In this document: piece by piece, positions 1 through 6,617 of the stretch
Layout: every line of letters begins with the position of its first letter
Position numbering within the stretch: position 1 is the first letter of the stretch
Origin: a virus
Virus record (IMG/VR): IMGVR_UViG_3300046009_012131
Location: 1-22,517 of that record
Strand: one strand, 5' to 3'
DNA: 22,517 nucleotides
Position numbers and translations under genes: made by a program
Notes under the pieces: generated by a model
Database searches by the model: none
Seen by the model: only the letters and a program-made list of their open reading frames with translations
What the model was told of the DNA's origin: nothing

Positions 1-25
1 ATATATACATTTAATTACAATACTT

Positions 26-388
26 GGGGATGTCATAGAATAGATTCATAGAGTAATGGTAGTTATGCAGGTGTCGGATTGTCAAATACCCGACTAATAA
101 ATTAGATGGTAAAAGTCGTAAATGGCAAAACAAATGAAGTAGGAACTCGTGAAGATTTAGTAGCGGCCCTAAAAGCAATTGGAGCTAAAACTCCAGAGTT
201 AGTTTAATAAGAGAAACTAATCAAAAAAATTCTCCGACTGTATCACACAGACCAAATGTGAAAACCATTTTGTTAGATTTTGGGTTAAAACCAACTATTT
301 TGTAAGTTTAGAAAAACTTTCTAAGCCTGTGAATGAATAATTATTGTTAACTAGGGAAGACACGATGGGCAGTACATCGTCATCTCCA
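26..388 (+). ncRNA. ssrA: Transfer-messenger RNA (tmRNA), phage-encoded
   Basis: This is a tmRNA of normal length (363 nt), which rescues stalled ribosomes and tags the nascent peptide. The 5' GGGGATG (26-32) pairs with 3' CATCTCC (381-387) as a 7-bp acceptor stem. It includes the G3-U70 wobble (G28/T385) and discriminator A388, the alanine identity elements. A T-arm-like hairpin (362-367/375-380, 7-nt loop) abuts the acceptor strand exactly as in tRNA. A long interrupted H2 helix is visible: 53-57/340-344, 60-66/333-339 and 67-71/326-330. A PK1-like stem is 73-77/90-94 and another hairpin is 308-314/318-324. The segment AGTCGTAAATGGCAAAAC (114-131) resembles the resume region of Bacteroidetes tmRNAs. 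The tag reading frame then runs to tandem stops TAATAA (205-210). The tag is much longer than usual and ends PELV instead of ALAA. CCA is not encoded (CTA follows). It is followed by a terminator. Confidence 0.87.
118..210 (+). other. tmRNA tag reading frame with tandem stop codons
   Basis: Counting from GTA at 118 (directly after AGTC, as in E. coli), the frame reads V-N-G-K-T-N-E-V-G-T and continues through REDLVAALKAIGA to KTPELV, then TAA TAA. If the resume codon is GGC at 124, as in Bacteroidetes tags that begin GETN or GENN, the tag is 27 codons. With GTA it is 29. Both candidates have an A four bases upstream, so sequence alone does not decide. The beginning (GKTN) resembles host tags, but the usual YALAA end is replaced by a long helical-looking extension ending in LV. 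Confidence 0.65.
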
Positions 389-396
389 CTAAAATT

Positions 397-420
397 AAGT
401 CCACTTCGGTGGACTTTTTT
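397..420 (+). terminator. Rho-independent terminator of the tmRNA
   Basis: A perfect 8-bp stem (397-404 with 409-416) closed by a UUCG tetraloop (405-408) is followed by a T run. It lies 9 nt after the tmRNA 3' end. It also shows why the next gene should start at 442 and not at the in-frame ATG at 409, which lies inside this hairpin. Confidence 0.93.
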
Positions 421-441
421 ATTTTATATCATATAATAGAT

Positions 442-963
442 ATGAGTTATATCAATTCTTTTAGAGGTCGATTTGTTTTCCTTTCTAACTTTTATCCTTG
501 TAAAATTGAACATAAGGGTATTACTTACCCATCTGTTGAGCACTACTATGTTGCTTTAAAAGTGACTGGAATGCAGTTTATTGATGGTGTTTATTATACT
601 GCTCCTGATTTTAGAGAATTAGTTGCTAGAATCCCAGATGCTGGTGATGTTAAGAAATTGGGTAGAAGAGTAAAAGTTAGATCGGACTGGGATGAGAAGA
701 AGTTGAATTTTATGGAATGGGGTATTAGAGAAAAGTTTAAAGATCCTAATTTATCCGAAATGTTACTTTCGACTGGGGATTTAGAGTTAATAGAGGGTAA
801 TGATTGGCACGATGTTTTTTGGGGTCAGTGTTCTTGTCCAAGATGTAGAGGAGGAGGTCAAAACTATTTAGGAAAGATATTAATGAAAGTTAGAGAAGAA
901 TTAAAACAACAAAATATAAGACCTTCTTTGGAGGATCAGATTAGAAAAGATTCTTCGAAATAG
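442..963 (+). CDS. NADAR-family N-glycosidase (YbiA-like)
   Basis: This 173-residue protein has the NADAR/YbiA fold signatures: FxxxxxFLSNFYPC (7-20), YPSVEHYYVALK (29-40) with the conserved Glu33, DVFWG (124-128) and GGQNYLGKILMKVRE (138-152). The family cleaves N-glycosidic bonds in ADP-ribose-like or riboflavin-pathway compounds. Some members have been reported to remove ADP-ribose from guanine in nucleic acids. In a phage the likely role, by inference, is undoing a host ADP-ribosylating defence. An insert CSCPRC (130-135) before the glycine-rich loop has three Cys and may bind metal. I chose the ATG at 442 because the upstream ATG at 409 lies in the tmRNA terminator and adds 11 residues unlike the family. 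The box CATATAATAG sits immediately upstream of the start. The 3' end overlaps an opposing small gene by 23 nt. Confidence 0.88.
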   Translation: MSYINSFRGRFVFLSNFYPCKIEHKGITYPSVEHYYVALKVTGMQFIDGVYYTAPDFRELVARIPDAGDVKKLGRRVKVRSDWDEKKLNFMEWGIREKFKDPNLSEMLLSTGDLELIEGNDWHDVFWGQCSCPRCRGGGQNYLGKILMKVREELKQQNIRPSLEDQIRKDSSK

Positions 964-1108
964 ATTCTTCTAAAAAATCTTTAACTTTTATATTATTTAA
1001 TTTACAATATTCTTTTACTTTTTGATGAAGTTCTTTAGATATTTGAAAGGTGGATAGATTTGAATTATATTTTCTTTTAGATTCTAAATATTTTTCGTTT
1101 TTTTCCAT
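941..1108 (-). CDS. Small ribbon-helix-helix-like protein
   Basis: A 55-codon minus-strand reading frame begins MEKNEKYLES and ends SISKNLF. Residues 18-24 (LSTFQIS) look like the DNA-contacting beta strand. Residues 25-38 and 42-53 look like the two helices of an Arc/MetJ-type ribbon-helix-helix domain, with a polar turn (LNNIKV) between them. Such proteins are dimeric DNA-binding regulators or antitoxins; the function here is inferred from this pattern alone. It ends inside the 3' end of the NADAR gene, on the opposite strand. Its start is 55 nt from the divergent HNH gene, so the two could share a control region. No partner toxin is seen next to it. Confidence 0.6.
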   Translation of the reverse strand: MEKNEKYLESKRKYNSNLSTFQISKELHQKVKEYCKLNNIKVKDFLEESISKNLF

Positions 1109-1124
1109 AGGAAATAATTATTTT

Positions 1125-1135
1125 TTAATATATAG
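1125..1135 (+). promoter_or_regulatory. TATATA-box, putative late promoter of the HNH gene
   Basis: TTAATATATAG occurs here 28 nt before the HNH gene start. The same 11-mer, or a one-base variant, recurs before several other genes in the window (minus strand near 8487, 12233 and 12965; plus strand 10722). Its function as a late promoter is inferred from recurrence and from the presence of a gp55-like factor. Confidence 0.5.
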
Positions 1136-1163
1136 ATTATAGATAAAAAATAATTTATGTTTT

Positions 1164-2075
1164 ATGATACTGGATAAAACTATTATAACCACAATATCTC
1201 ATATGAATATTGAATATTACAAATCAATAGGATATGTTGATATAAAATGTAATCAAAAAATTGAGATACCAATTACAGATTTACCGATGGAATCTAATTT
1301 GAAAATAAATGTCAAATGTGATGTGTGTGGTGATGTAAAATTATTATCATATCAAAAGTATAATAAAAATGTGAAAAAATATAACATTTATACTTGTAAT
1401 ACTTCATGTGCTCAATTTAAAAATAGACTTACACTTAAAGAATTATATGGTAGTGAAAATTTTAACAGAACTGAAGAGAATAAATTAAAAACAAAAGAAA
1501 AGTATGATAAGATAACTGAAGAAATTGAAGAAAGAGGTTATATAAATTGTAGAAAATGTTTATGTGATTTCAACTTATCCAATTTCTTAATGAAAAATGA
1601 TAGATACATGAAAATATGTAAATCGTGTAGAGATAGTGATAGAAAAATTAGAAATTTTAAAAGAATTGATGATAAGAGAGAAAAGGATAGAGAAAGATAT
1701 AGAAAAAATATACACATTCATGCCTGGAGACAATTATTGAAAAATTATTTAAATAGAAAGAATATTAAAAAATCAGATAATACTTACCAATTATTAAAAT
1801 ATACACCAGATGAATTAAAATATCATTTAGAGAGTAAATTTATAGATGGTATGAATTGGAATAACTATGGTGAAAAATGGCAAATTGATCATATAGTACA
1901 CGTTTCACTATTCAAAGATACCACACCTCAATATGTAGCTAACTCATTAGATAATTTAAGACCTCTTGATAAAATCATAAATATATCAAGAGGTAATAAA
2001 ATTGATGATGATTGTTTAGTAATGATGTCAAGATATACAGAATTTATAAAAGATGATTATATAAACTTTTGTTAG
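1164..2075 (+). CDS. HNH endonuclease, probably a free-standing homing endonuclease
   Basis: 303 residues. The C-terminal third holds an HNH nuclease domain: NWNNYGEKWQIDHIVHVSLF (231-250) with Asp242-His243, then NSLDNLRPL (260-268) and NISRGNK (273-279), the usual W-x-IDHI...NLRPL...N-x-x-KGNK order. Two Cys clusters lie before it: C52/C55/C78/C82, and C129/C132/C134/C152/C155, probable zinc-binding structures. A basic helical linker (160-200) likely contacts DNA. Such genes are common mobile elements of T4-like phages and spread by cutting alleles that lack them. The gene is flanked by short AT-rich spacers, and its Lys/Asn/Ile-rich composition and AAA/AAT/ATA codons are even more AT-biased than the neighbours. 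No intron or intein is visible around it, so it stands alone. Confidence 0.85.
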   Translation: MILDKTIITTISHMNIEYYKSIGYVDIKCNQKIEIPITDLPMESNLKINVKCDVCGDVKLLSYQKYNKNVKKYNIYTCNTSCAQFKNRLTLKELYGSENFNRTEENKLKTKEKYDKITEEIEERGYINCRKCLCDFNLSNFLMKNDRYMKICKSCRDSDRKIRNFKRIDDKREKDRERYRKNIHIHAWRQLLKNYLNRKNIKKSDNTYQLLKYTPDELKYHLESKFIDGMNWNNYGEKWQIDHIVHVSLFKDTTPQYVANSLDNLRPLDKIINISRGNKIDDDCLVMMSRYTEFIKDDYINFC

Positions 2076-2125
2076 AATAAAATCTATAAAAATAGATAGA
2101 AAATAAAAATAATAAATATTTAGAA

Positions 2126-3070
2126 ATGAGTGTAATAGGATATTTCGGTGGTAAGAGTTCAAGCGTCTTCCATGATTTTATAAATAAAAAAATACCAAAA
2201 AATGGGATTAAAACATACTTAGAACCATTTTCTGGTTCGATGGGAACTTATATGGATGATGATTCATTGGTATTTGATACAGTTATCTATAATGATAAAA
2301 ATCGTCACCAAGTAAACCTTTATAAGTGTTGTGCACAACCAGAAGAGTTTTTGAAATATTTAGAAAAATTAAAACAAACACTTTTATATACATCTGAGTT
2401 GGATCCTGTCAAAAAATGGGACTTTTACAAAAAAGTATACCATGAATATACTAAAAATGATTTTTTAGATGATATGAATTTTGAGATTGGTGATTTTGAG
2501 AAGGCTGCTATTTACGCATTCTTAATTACATCAAGTTTTTCGAGTGTGTATCCGAGAGGTGGTGGTTTTTCTGGTTATAAAAAAGATAAAGATAGACTTA
2601 AATTAGAAGTTCTTATTGATAAGTTAAAGAAGAATAAGTACACTAAGAAGTTACAATCAATCACAGACTATACAAACATTGATTTTGAAGAGTTAATTAC
2701 AAAATATGATAGTGAGGATACTTATATCTATTTAGATCCACCATATGCAAGATTTAATGAAGATAAAGGTGATGATGATGGTAAAAGATTATTTTGGTAT
2801 GGTTCTGATAAAGAAGGTGTATTTGGACCAGCTTCACATAGAAGACTTTTAGAATTGATTAAGAAATCAGAAGCTAGATGGTCATTATCATATTACTATT
2901 TTCCACTTTTAGAAGAGTTATTACCAAGAGATAAATACTTTTGGACAGAGAAAGAAGTATTTAGAAGTTCCGCTCAAGGTGGAAACAATTCTGATTTAAA
3001 ATCTGAACAAGCTAAAGGTGTTGAGTTGTTGATTATGAATTATGACCCAAAAACTGGAATTAAATTATAA
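2126..3070 (+). CDS. DNA N6-adenine methyltransferase (Dam / D12 class)
   Basis: 314 residues with the D12-class motif order. The SAM-binding segment is GYFGGKSS (5-12) and EPFSGSMG (33-40). YNDKNRHQVNLY (55-66) follows, and the catalytic motif IV is DPPY at 204-207 in YIYLDPPYARF. The enzyme transfers a methyl group from SAM to adenine N6 in DNA. Phages use these to evade host restriction, or as orphan modification enzymes. No restriction endonuclease partner is next to it, so an orphan role is likely. The target site cannot be read from the sequence. The length is slightly above E. coli Dam (278), mainly from an insert around 210-235 (EDKGDDDGKRLFWYGSDKEG). Its stop overlaps the next start (TAATG), so translation is probably coupled. 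Confidence 0.85.
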   Translation: MSVIGYFGGKSSSVFHDFINKKIPKNGIKTYLEPFSGSMGTYMDDDSLVFDTVIYNDKNRHQVNLYKCCAQPEEFLKYLEKLKQTLLYTSELDPVKKWDFYKKVYHEYTKNDFLDDMNFEIGDFEKAAIYAFLITSSFSSVYPRGGGFSGYKKDKDRLKLEVLIDKLKKNKYTKKLQSITDYTNIDFEELITKYDSEDTYIYLDPPYARFNEDKGDDDGKRLFWYGSDKEGVFGPASHRRLLELIKKSEARWSLSYYYFPLLEELLPRDKYFWTEKEVFRSSAQGGNNSDLKSEQAKGVELLIMNYDPKTGIKL

Positions 3071-3297
3071 TGGCTTTTATACAACAAAATATGTTTAATG
3101 TTAATAACGCATCTGGTGATTCTGTTTTTAAAATAGACCCGGATGGTTATTGTGTTATAAAAAAATTAGCACTACTTGATGATGTTACTGGTAATAAATG
3201 GGAAATTAGAATATCAAATGGTGAGTTGATTGTAGAGCCTGTGGAGATAGAAGATAAAAGAGAGTTTAAAATTAATAAAGTTTTAAAAAATGATTGA
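3070..3297 (+). CDS. Small conserved phage protein, unknown function
   Basis: 75 residues, not recognised. The start overlaps the stop of the methylase by one base, and the end overlaps the next gene by 8 nt, so the three genes form a coupled operon. The N-terminus (MAFIQQNMFNVNNASGDSVFKIDPDGYCVIKKLALLDD) reads like the short beta-rich head segments of phage fibre or trimeric appendage proteins (N-x-x-GD-x-VFKID-x-DG). The C-terminal part is a strand-rich stretch (KWEIRISNGELIVEP) with a charged tail. A structural role is possible, but no homology is claimed. Confidence 0.6.
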   Translation: MAFIQQNMFNVNNASGDSVFKIDPDGYCVIKKLALLDDVTGNKWEIRISNGELIVEPVEIEDKREFKINKVLKND

Positions 3298-3637
3298 TCA
3301 TTTAGATAGAATAACAAATTTAGGATTCGATGTCAATTTAACTTGGAATAAGAGTATCGAGATAACTTATTATTTAGAAGATAATCCTAATCCTAATGAA
3401 TTAGATATTAGAGTATTATATTGTATGTATGACTCATTTTCTGAACCTTCTTTTGAAGATATACTTGAAACCACTTGTGATTTCTTTTATATGTGGTATA
3501 ATAGAAACTTAGAATTACTAAAAGACTATGAACTGAACAATAAAAGTGAATACTATGATAAATTAACTGATTCTTGTTTGGGTGATATCACTCAGCAAGT
3601 ATATAGAGATTTTAATATAGATAGTTTGTTAGATTAG
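3290..3637 (+). CDS. Hypothetical protein
   Basis: 115 residues, not recognised. It is acidic (many Asp/Glu), with aromatic helices such as CDFFYMWYNRNLELLKDYEL. It has no signal peptide, membrane segment or cysteine motif. The start lies inside the last codons of the preceding gene (8-nt overlap, different frame), which favours translational coupling. The stop is 1 nt from the end of a convergent minus-strand gene. Confidence 0.6.
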   Translation: MIDHLDRITNLGFDVNLTWNKSIEITYYLEDNPNPNELDIRVLYCMYDSFSEPSFEDILETTCDFFYMWYNRNLELLKDYELNNKSEYYDKLTDSCLGDITQQVYRDFNIDSLLD

Positions 3638-3638
3638 T

Positions 3639-4355
3639 CTACCAATCTTCTTCTTTATTGTTACCACCGAATCCTGATTTAATTGTATTTACTATACTTG
3701 ATATCTCTTTATTTATTGAAGAAACGAAGTTAGGATTTTCAGATAATGCTTGTTGATATGTTAAATTATCTTTTTCTACATTCTGATTCTGATTCATAGA
3801 ACCTGAGATTGTCCCTGCTGTTTGTCTAACAGTTCCTTGTAATATTGGATTTCTTATTTGACTTGTTAATACTGATGTTGCTAATCCAGTCATTTGTCTT
3901 TTGGTATTTTGTCCTATTTGTTGAGAAACTGTTTGTGGTTGTTGTCCAATATAGTCAAAATAAATATCATAAAAATCAATTTTATACTTACCATCTTTAA
4001 ATGATATTTCCATATTACCATATGATGAACCACTTGAGTTTTCTGGTTTTGAATTAAATGTAACTAAACAAACTATTTTATCTTGAGTATTTGATGTTAT
4101 TCTAACACCTGGTATTCTACTTAACTGATTATAAACAATTTTTTGAATATCGGACTTTTTCATAGTTGAATCAACATGAATTACTTCTGAAAAATCATCT
4201 ATGTTTGTTTGGGATATTTCTGTTTGATTTGGTTCTTTTGCTGATGCTTGTGATGGACTGACTAATGCTAATCCAGCTCCTAATGCTACTCCAGCTAATG
4301 TTTTTTTAAGGTTTATTTCCTCGTTAAATTCTTCATATGATTTTATATTTCCCAT
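3639..4355 (-). CDS. DUF4468-like protein with N-terminal tag and signal-like segment
   Basis: 238 residues. Residues 3-15 (NIKSYEEFNEEIN) match the short tag shared by several proteins in this window. They are followed by a signal-peptide-like segment: LKK, then an Ala/Gly/Leu-rich core (20-32) and ASA at 37-39 before KEPN. Residues about 55-135 resemble DUF4468, a TBP-like fold found mostly in Bacteroidetes exported proteins (VIHVDSTMKKSDIQKIVYNQL ... ISFKDGKYKIDFYDI). The C-terminal third is Gln/Ser/Asn-rich with little predicted structure. Function is unknown; export or incorporation in the virion are both possible. A TATATAG box ends 3 nt before the ATG and overlaps the stop codon of the upstream gene (4366). 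Confidence 0.68.
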   Translation of the reverse strand: MGNIKSYEEFNEEINLKKTLAGVALGAGLALVSPSQASAKEPNQTEISQTNIDDFSEVIHVDSTMKKSDIQKIVYNQLSRIPGVRITSNTQDKIVCLVTFNSKPENSSGSSYGNMEISFKDGKYKIDFYDIYFDYIGQQPQTVSQQIGQNTKRQMTGLATSVLTSQIRNPILQGTVRQTAGTISGSMNQNQNVEKDNLTYQQALSENPNFVSSINKEISSIVNTIKSGFGGNNKEEDW

Positions 4356-4358
4356 AAA

Positions 4359-4369
4359 CTATATATTAT
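4359..4369 (-). promoter_or_regulatory. TATATAG box immediately upstream of the start codon
   Basis: On the minus strand AATAATATATAG is followed by TTT and then ATG (start at 4355). The TAA stop of the upstream gene (4368-4366) forms part of the box. If it is a promoter -10 element, transcription would begin at or inside the start codon. Confidence 0.5.
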
Positions 4370-5085
4370 TTTCTTTTACCATATTTTATTTGATTAGACC
4401 TTATTCTTCCTATATGATTTTTAAGAACTTTATATTTATCATCAATTTCATTTCTAACATCAAAGAAATCACTCAATGATGCTTTCATCATTTCGCTATC
4501 TCTTTCCTCTCTTGTTTTAAGTTTGGTTTCCCATTGTTGAGCAAGTTTATTTGGATCATATTTATTCTTTGGGTGTTGTGAGTAAAGAAATCTAGGAAGC
4601 ATTTCTAAATGTATTCTATGAACTTTAACAATCAAAGAAGCATCAAATTCTACTATTGAGTATTCTAATGCTACTTTTTTTAATTCATTATACATTCCTT
4701 TATTTGTTACTGGTAAGAATGAATTTTTATCAAAGTCTGATTCTTTGATAAATTTATCAAATATTCTCTCTCTTAGTTGTAGTGGCATAAAGTTAAAATT
4801 AACCCCTCTTAATATTTTTTTATTACTGAAATTTAATTCAGTAGGGTTCGACTTTGGTGTGTCTGTTATAAAAACAGGAGCCAAACTCATCCAGTTTGAT
4901 TTGTCTTGGTAGTGTAGAAAATAAAATCCACCCTCTCTTATCTTTTCAATTTTGGTTATCTCTACAAAATTATCAGATGTTTTGTATTTTTCAAAAAAAA
5001 ATAATGTATTTAGTTTAAAGAAGTCTGGTATATTACCACCATTAACCATCATATTTAATTTCACTCTATCACTTAAACCACCCAT
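4366..5085 (-). CDS. T4-like morphogenesis protein, possible DNA-end protector (gp2-like)
   Basis: 239 residues. Residues about 72-115 contain LAPVFITD ... ILRGVNFNFMPLQLRERIFDKFI. This is close to a signature I recall from T4-like cyanophage and pelagiphage proteins (x-FPLV-x ... GxNLHYLPPxLRAxLxD), which are usually annotated as DNA end protector or as an unassigned structural protein. That label is from memory and uncertain. The C-terminal half is helical and basic, ending in RSNQIKYGKRK, as expected for a DNA- or capsid-contacting protein. It diverges from the head-completion gene gp4; in T4, genes 2 and 4 are also neighbours, which supports a head-completion role. Confidence 0.5.
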   Translation of the reverse strand: MGGLSDRVKLNMMVNGGNIPDFFKLNTLFFFEKYKTSDNFVEITKIEKIREGGFYFLHYQDKSNWMSLAPVFITDTPKSNPTELNFSNKKILRGVNFNFMPLQLRERIFDKFIKESDFDKNSFLPVTNKGMYNELKKVALEYSIVEFDASLIVKVHRIHLEMLPRFLYSQHPKNKYDPNKLAQQWETKLKTREERDSEMMKASLSDFFDVRNEIDDKYKVLKNHIGRIRSNQIKYGKRK

Positions 5086-5130
5086 AATATAAAATACTTT
5101 CTTTTATATATAAAATAAAAATATACACTT

Positions 5131-5658
5131 ATGTTAAACTCTAAACCTAACAATAAGAATTACAATCAGGGAAATTATATTCCAAAAAATAAAGATAAAG
5201 TTATTAAATTAAATAACTATAGTGGTGTTTATTTTAGAAGTTCCTGGGAGAAAAAAATAATGACTTGGTTAGATCATAATGAGAAAATAACAAAATGGGG
5301 AGCTGAGTGTATGAAAATACCTTATCAAATGACTCATTTTGATAATGGTGATGTGAAAATCAAAGAACATTGTTATTATCCTGACTTTTACTATGAAATG
5401 AGATTAAGTGATGGTAGGTTAAAACAAGTTGTTGTTGAGGTTAAACCTATGAAAGAATATAATATGGTGATTGCTTTAAATGAAGGTAAGTTACAAATTC
5501 CAGAAAAAGGAACAAAGAAGTTAAAGAACTTTGAGTATGACCTAAAAATGGCTTATAAGAATAAGAATAAATGGGACACCATGATAGCATGGTGTAATAA
5601 GAAGGGTTATGAGTTTATTATCATAACCGAAGACCATTTAAAGAAGTTTAATGTATAA
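5131..5658 (+). CDS. Head completion nuclease (T4 gp4-like)
   Basis: 175 residues against about 150 for T4 gp4. The core has the family pattern: GVYFRSSWEKKIMTWLDHN (32-50), then KWGAECMKIPY, CYYPDFYYEM (81-90) and VVVEVKPMKEY (100-110). Asp85, Glu103 and Lys105 fit a PD-(D/E)xK nuclease active site. In T4, gp4 acts at the packaged head before tail joining; here a head-finishing role is inferred from this homology. The N-terminal 25 residues are Asn/Lys-rich and probably flexible. It diverges from the gp2-like candidate with 45 nt between starts, where TTTTATATATAAAAT could serve as a promoter in both directions. The last 21 nt overlap a convergent membrane-protein gene. Confidence 0.82.
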   Translation: MLNSKPNNKNYNQGNYIPKNKDKVIKLNNYSGVYFRSSWEKKIMTWLDHNEKITKWGAECMKIPYQMTHFDNGDVKIKEHCYYPDFYYEMRLSDGRLKQVVVEVKPMKEYNMVIALNEGKLQIPEKGTKKLKNFEYDLKMAYKNKNKWDTMIAWCNKKGYEFIIITEDHLKKFNV

Positions 5659-5970
5659 AGTAATTATTAAAACTATAATATGAAATGGTGGTGTAAGTCG
5701 ATATAATAGACTATATACCTTTTTGTTTATATAAAACATTGGGAATTTTAAAATAGAAGGTGAAACTATAAGTAATAAAATATAGTTATAATCTATTATT
5801 AACCCAGTAATAATCCAAATCCAAAATAAAACCTTGGTTATGTAATAGATAAGATCTATTTTAGAGTTTCTTTCTCTTTGAGAGAATCTTTTATCTAGTC
5901 TATTATAATTTAGTAGATAATATGTATTCGACCAAATGAATATTATTGATAGTAGATAAAAAATAATCAT
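5638..5970 (-). CDS. Small multi-pass membrane protein, unknown
   Basis: 110 residues, not recognised. Hydrophobic segments at about 1-20, 45-65, 65-82 and 92-108 suggest three to four membrane spans. Between the first two is a basic loop (NRLDKRFSQRERNSK), which by the positive-inside rule would be cytoplasmic. Its ATG overlaps the TGA of the upstream gene (ATGA at 5967-5970), so it is probably translated by coupling. No lysis function can be assigned: it has more spans than a typical holin, though a holin cannot be excluded. Confidence 0.6.
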   Translation of the reverse strand: MIIFYLLSIIFIWSNTYYLLNYNRLDKRFSQRERNSKIDLIYYITKVLFWIWIITGLIIDYNYILLLIVSPSILKFPMFYINKKVYSLLYRLTPPFHIIVLIITLYIKLL

Positions 5971-6260
5971 GCTGGAATTATTTGTTTTAAGTTCATTAGA
6001 TTATTAAATTCTACTTCAGATAATCTAATACTTTTTTCTTCATCTATTATATTCCATATATTTTCTGGAACTTGTATAAAGGATTCTATTCCTGAAATTC
6101 TTTCATATGATTTTGGTATATCATTATAAGACCTATCTACATAAGTATCTTTTACAAACTCGTCTCTGAAAGTCTTGTCTAAGTGTAAAGAGCAACCATC
6201 TGATATTATAGAGTTATCAGAGTTAGATACTTCCCAAAGTTGTATTGTAGCTATTTTCAT
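5967..6260 (-). CDS. Hypothetical protein
   Basis: 97 residues, not recognised. It begins MKIATIQLWEVSNSDNSIISDG, a strand-like start, and is acidic overall with no membrane segment. It is the first gene of a two-gene unit with the membrane protein downstream (4-nt ATGA overlap). Upstream, on the minus strand, TATACCTTTATATAAAATAC may act as its promoter: TACCTTTA is one base off the Bacteroidetes -7 consensus TAnnTTTG. Confidence 0.6.
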   Translation of the reverse strand: MKIATIQLWEVSNSDNSIISDGCSLHLDKTFRDEFVKDTYVDRSYNDIPKSYERISGIESFIQVPENIWNIIDEEKSIRLSEVEFNNLMNLKQIIPA

Positions 6261-6390
6261 AATAAATTTTATGTATTTTATATAAAGGTATAAAAAAATG
6301 TTTAAAAAAAATATAAAATGAAAAAAAAATATTAGATAGTGATTTTTATTTTTATATATTAAACAAAAAAACCACTTAAATTAAGTGGTT
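6261..6390. other. AT-rich intergenic spacer
   Basis: About 130 bases, almost entirely A and T. It holds the promoter-like sequence of the gene ending at 5967 near 6285-6297, and the terminator of the gene above it at 6366-6393. I see no further gene here. Confidence 0.6.
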
Positions 6391-6393
6391 TTA
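6366..6393 (-). terminator. Rho-independent terminator
   Basis: The inverted repeat CCACTTAA/TTAAGTGG (6372-6379 and 6381-6388) is flanked by A and T runs. On the minus strand the T run (6371-6366 and beyond) follows the stem, so it ends the small gene 6391-6603, whose stop codon lies within it. Confidence 0.85.
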
Positions 6394-6603
6394 TAAACTA
6401 TGACACCCATCTAAAATGTAGTCTGTCTTTAAATCTCTTTGATATTTAATTGTTTCATCAATATCTATTATAGATATAGTTCTTTGTGTTGATAATCCTT
6501 CAAATTTGTAATAATCTCCAGAGTAATGATATTCTATTGATAGAACTCTTCTTGGAGTTGATTCACCTTTTAATATCACTAAGTCGTTTTGTCTTATAAT
6601 CAT
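6391..6603 (-). CDS. Small hypothetical protein
   Basis: 70 residues, not recognised. The sequence is strand-rich (NDLVILKGESTPRRVLSIEYHYSGDYYKFEG), like a small beta-barrel such as an SH3- or KOW-like fold, but no family is claimed. It stands alone between two terminators (6366-6393 and 6626-6658). The box TATTTTTG at 6618-6625 on the minus strand matches the Bacteroidetes -7 element TAnnTTTG and lies 15 nt before the start, so it may have its own early promoter. Confidence 0.62.
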   Translation of the reverse strand: MIIRQNDLVILKGESTPRRVLSIEYHYSGDYYKFEGLSTQRTISIIDIDETIKYQRDLKTDYILDGCHSL

Positions 6604-6617
6604 AAATTAATTTTTTA

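Noticed and set aside
106-207. Independent 33-residue protein starting at ATG 106
   Set aside because: The frame coincides with the tmRNA tag frame, and the surrounding structure with acceptor stem and H2 helix explains it better.
409-441. N-terminal extension of the NADAR gene from ATG 409
   Set aside because: It starts inside the terminator hairpin of the tmRNA and adds 11 residues unlike the family; ATG 442 begins the conserved region.
1164-2075. Group I intron or intein associated with the HNH gene
   Set aside because: The flanking genes are complete and unrelated; no split gene or intron core is visible on either side.
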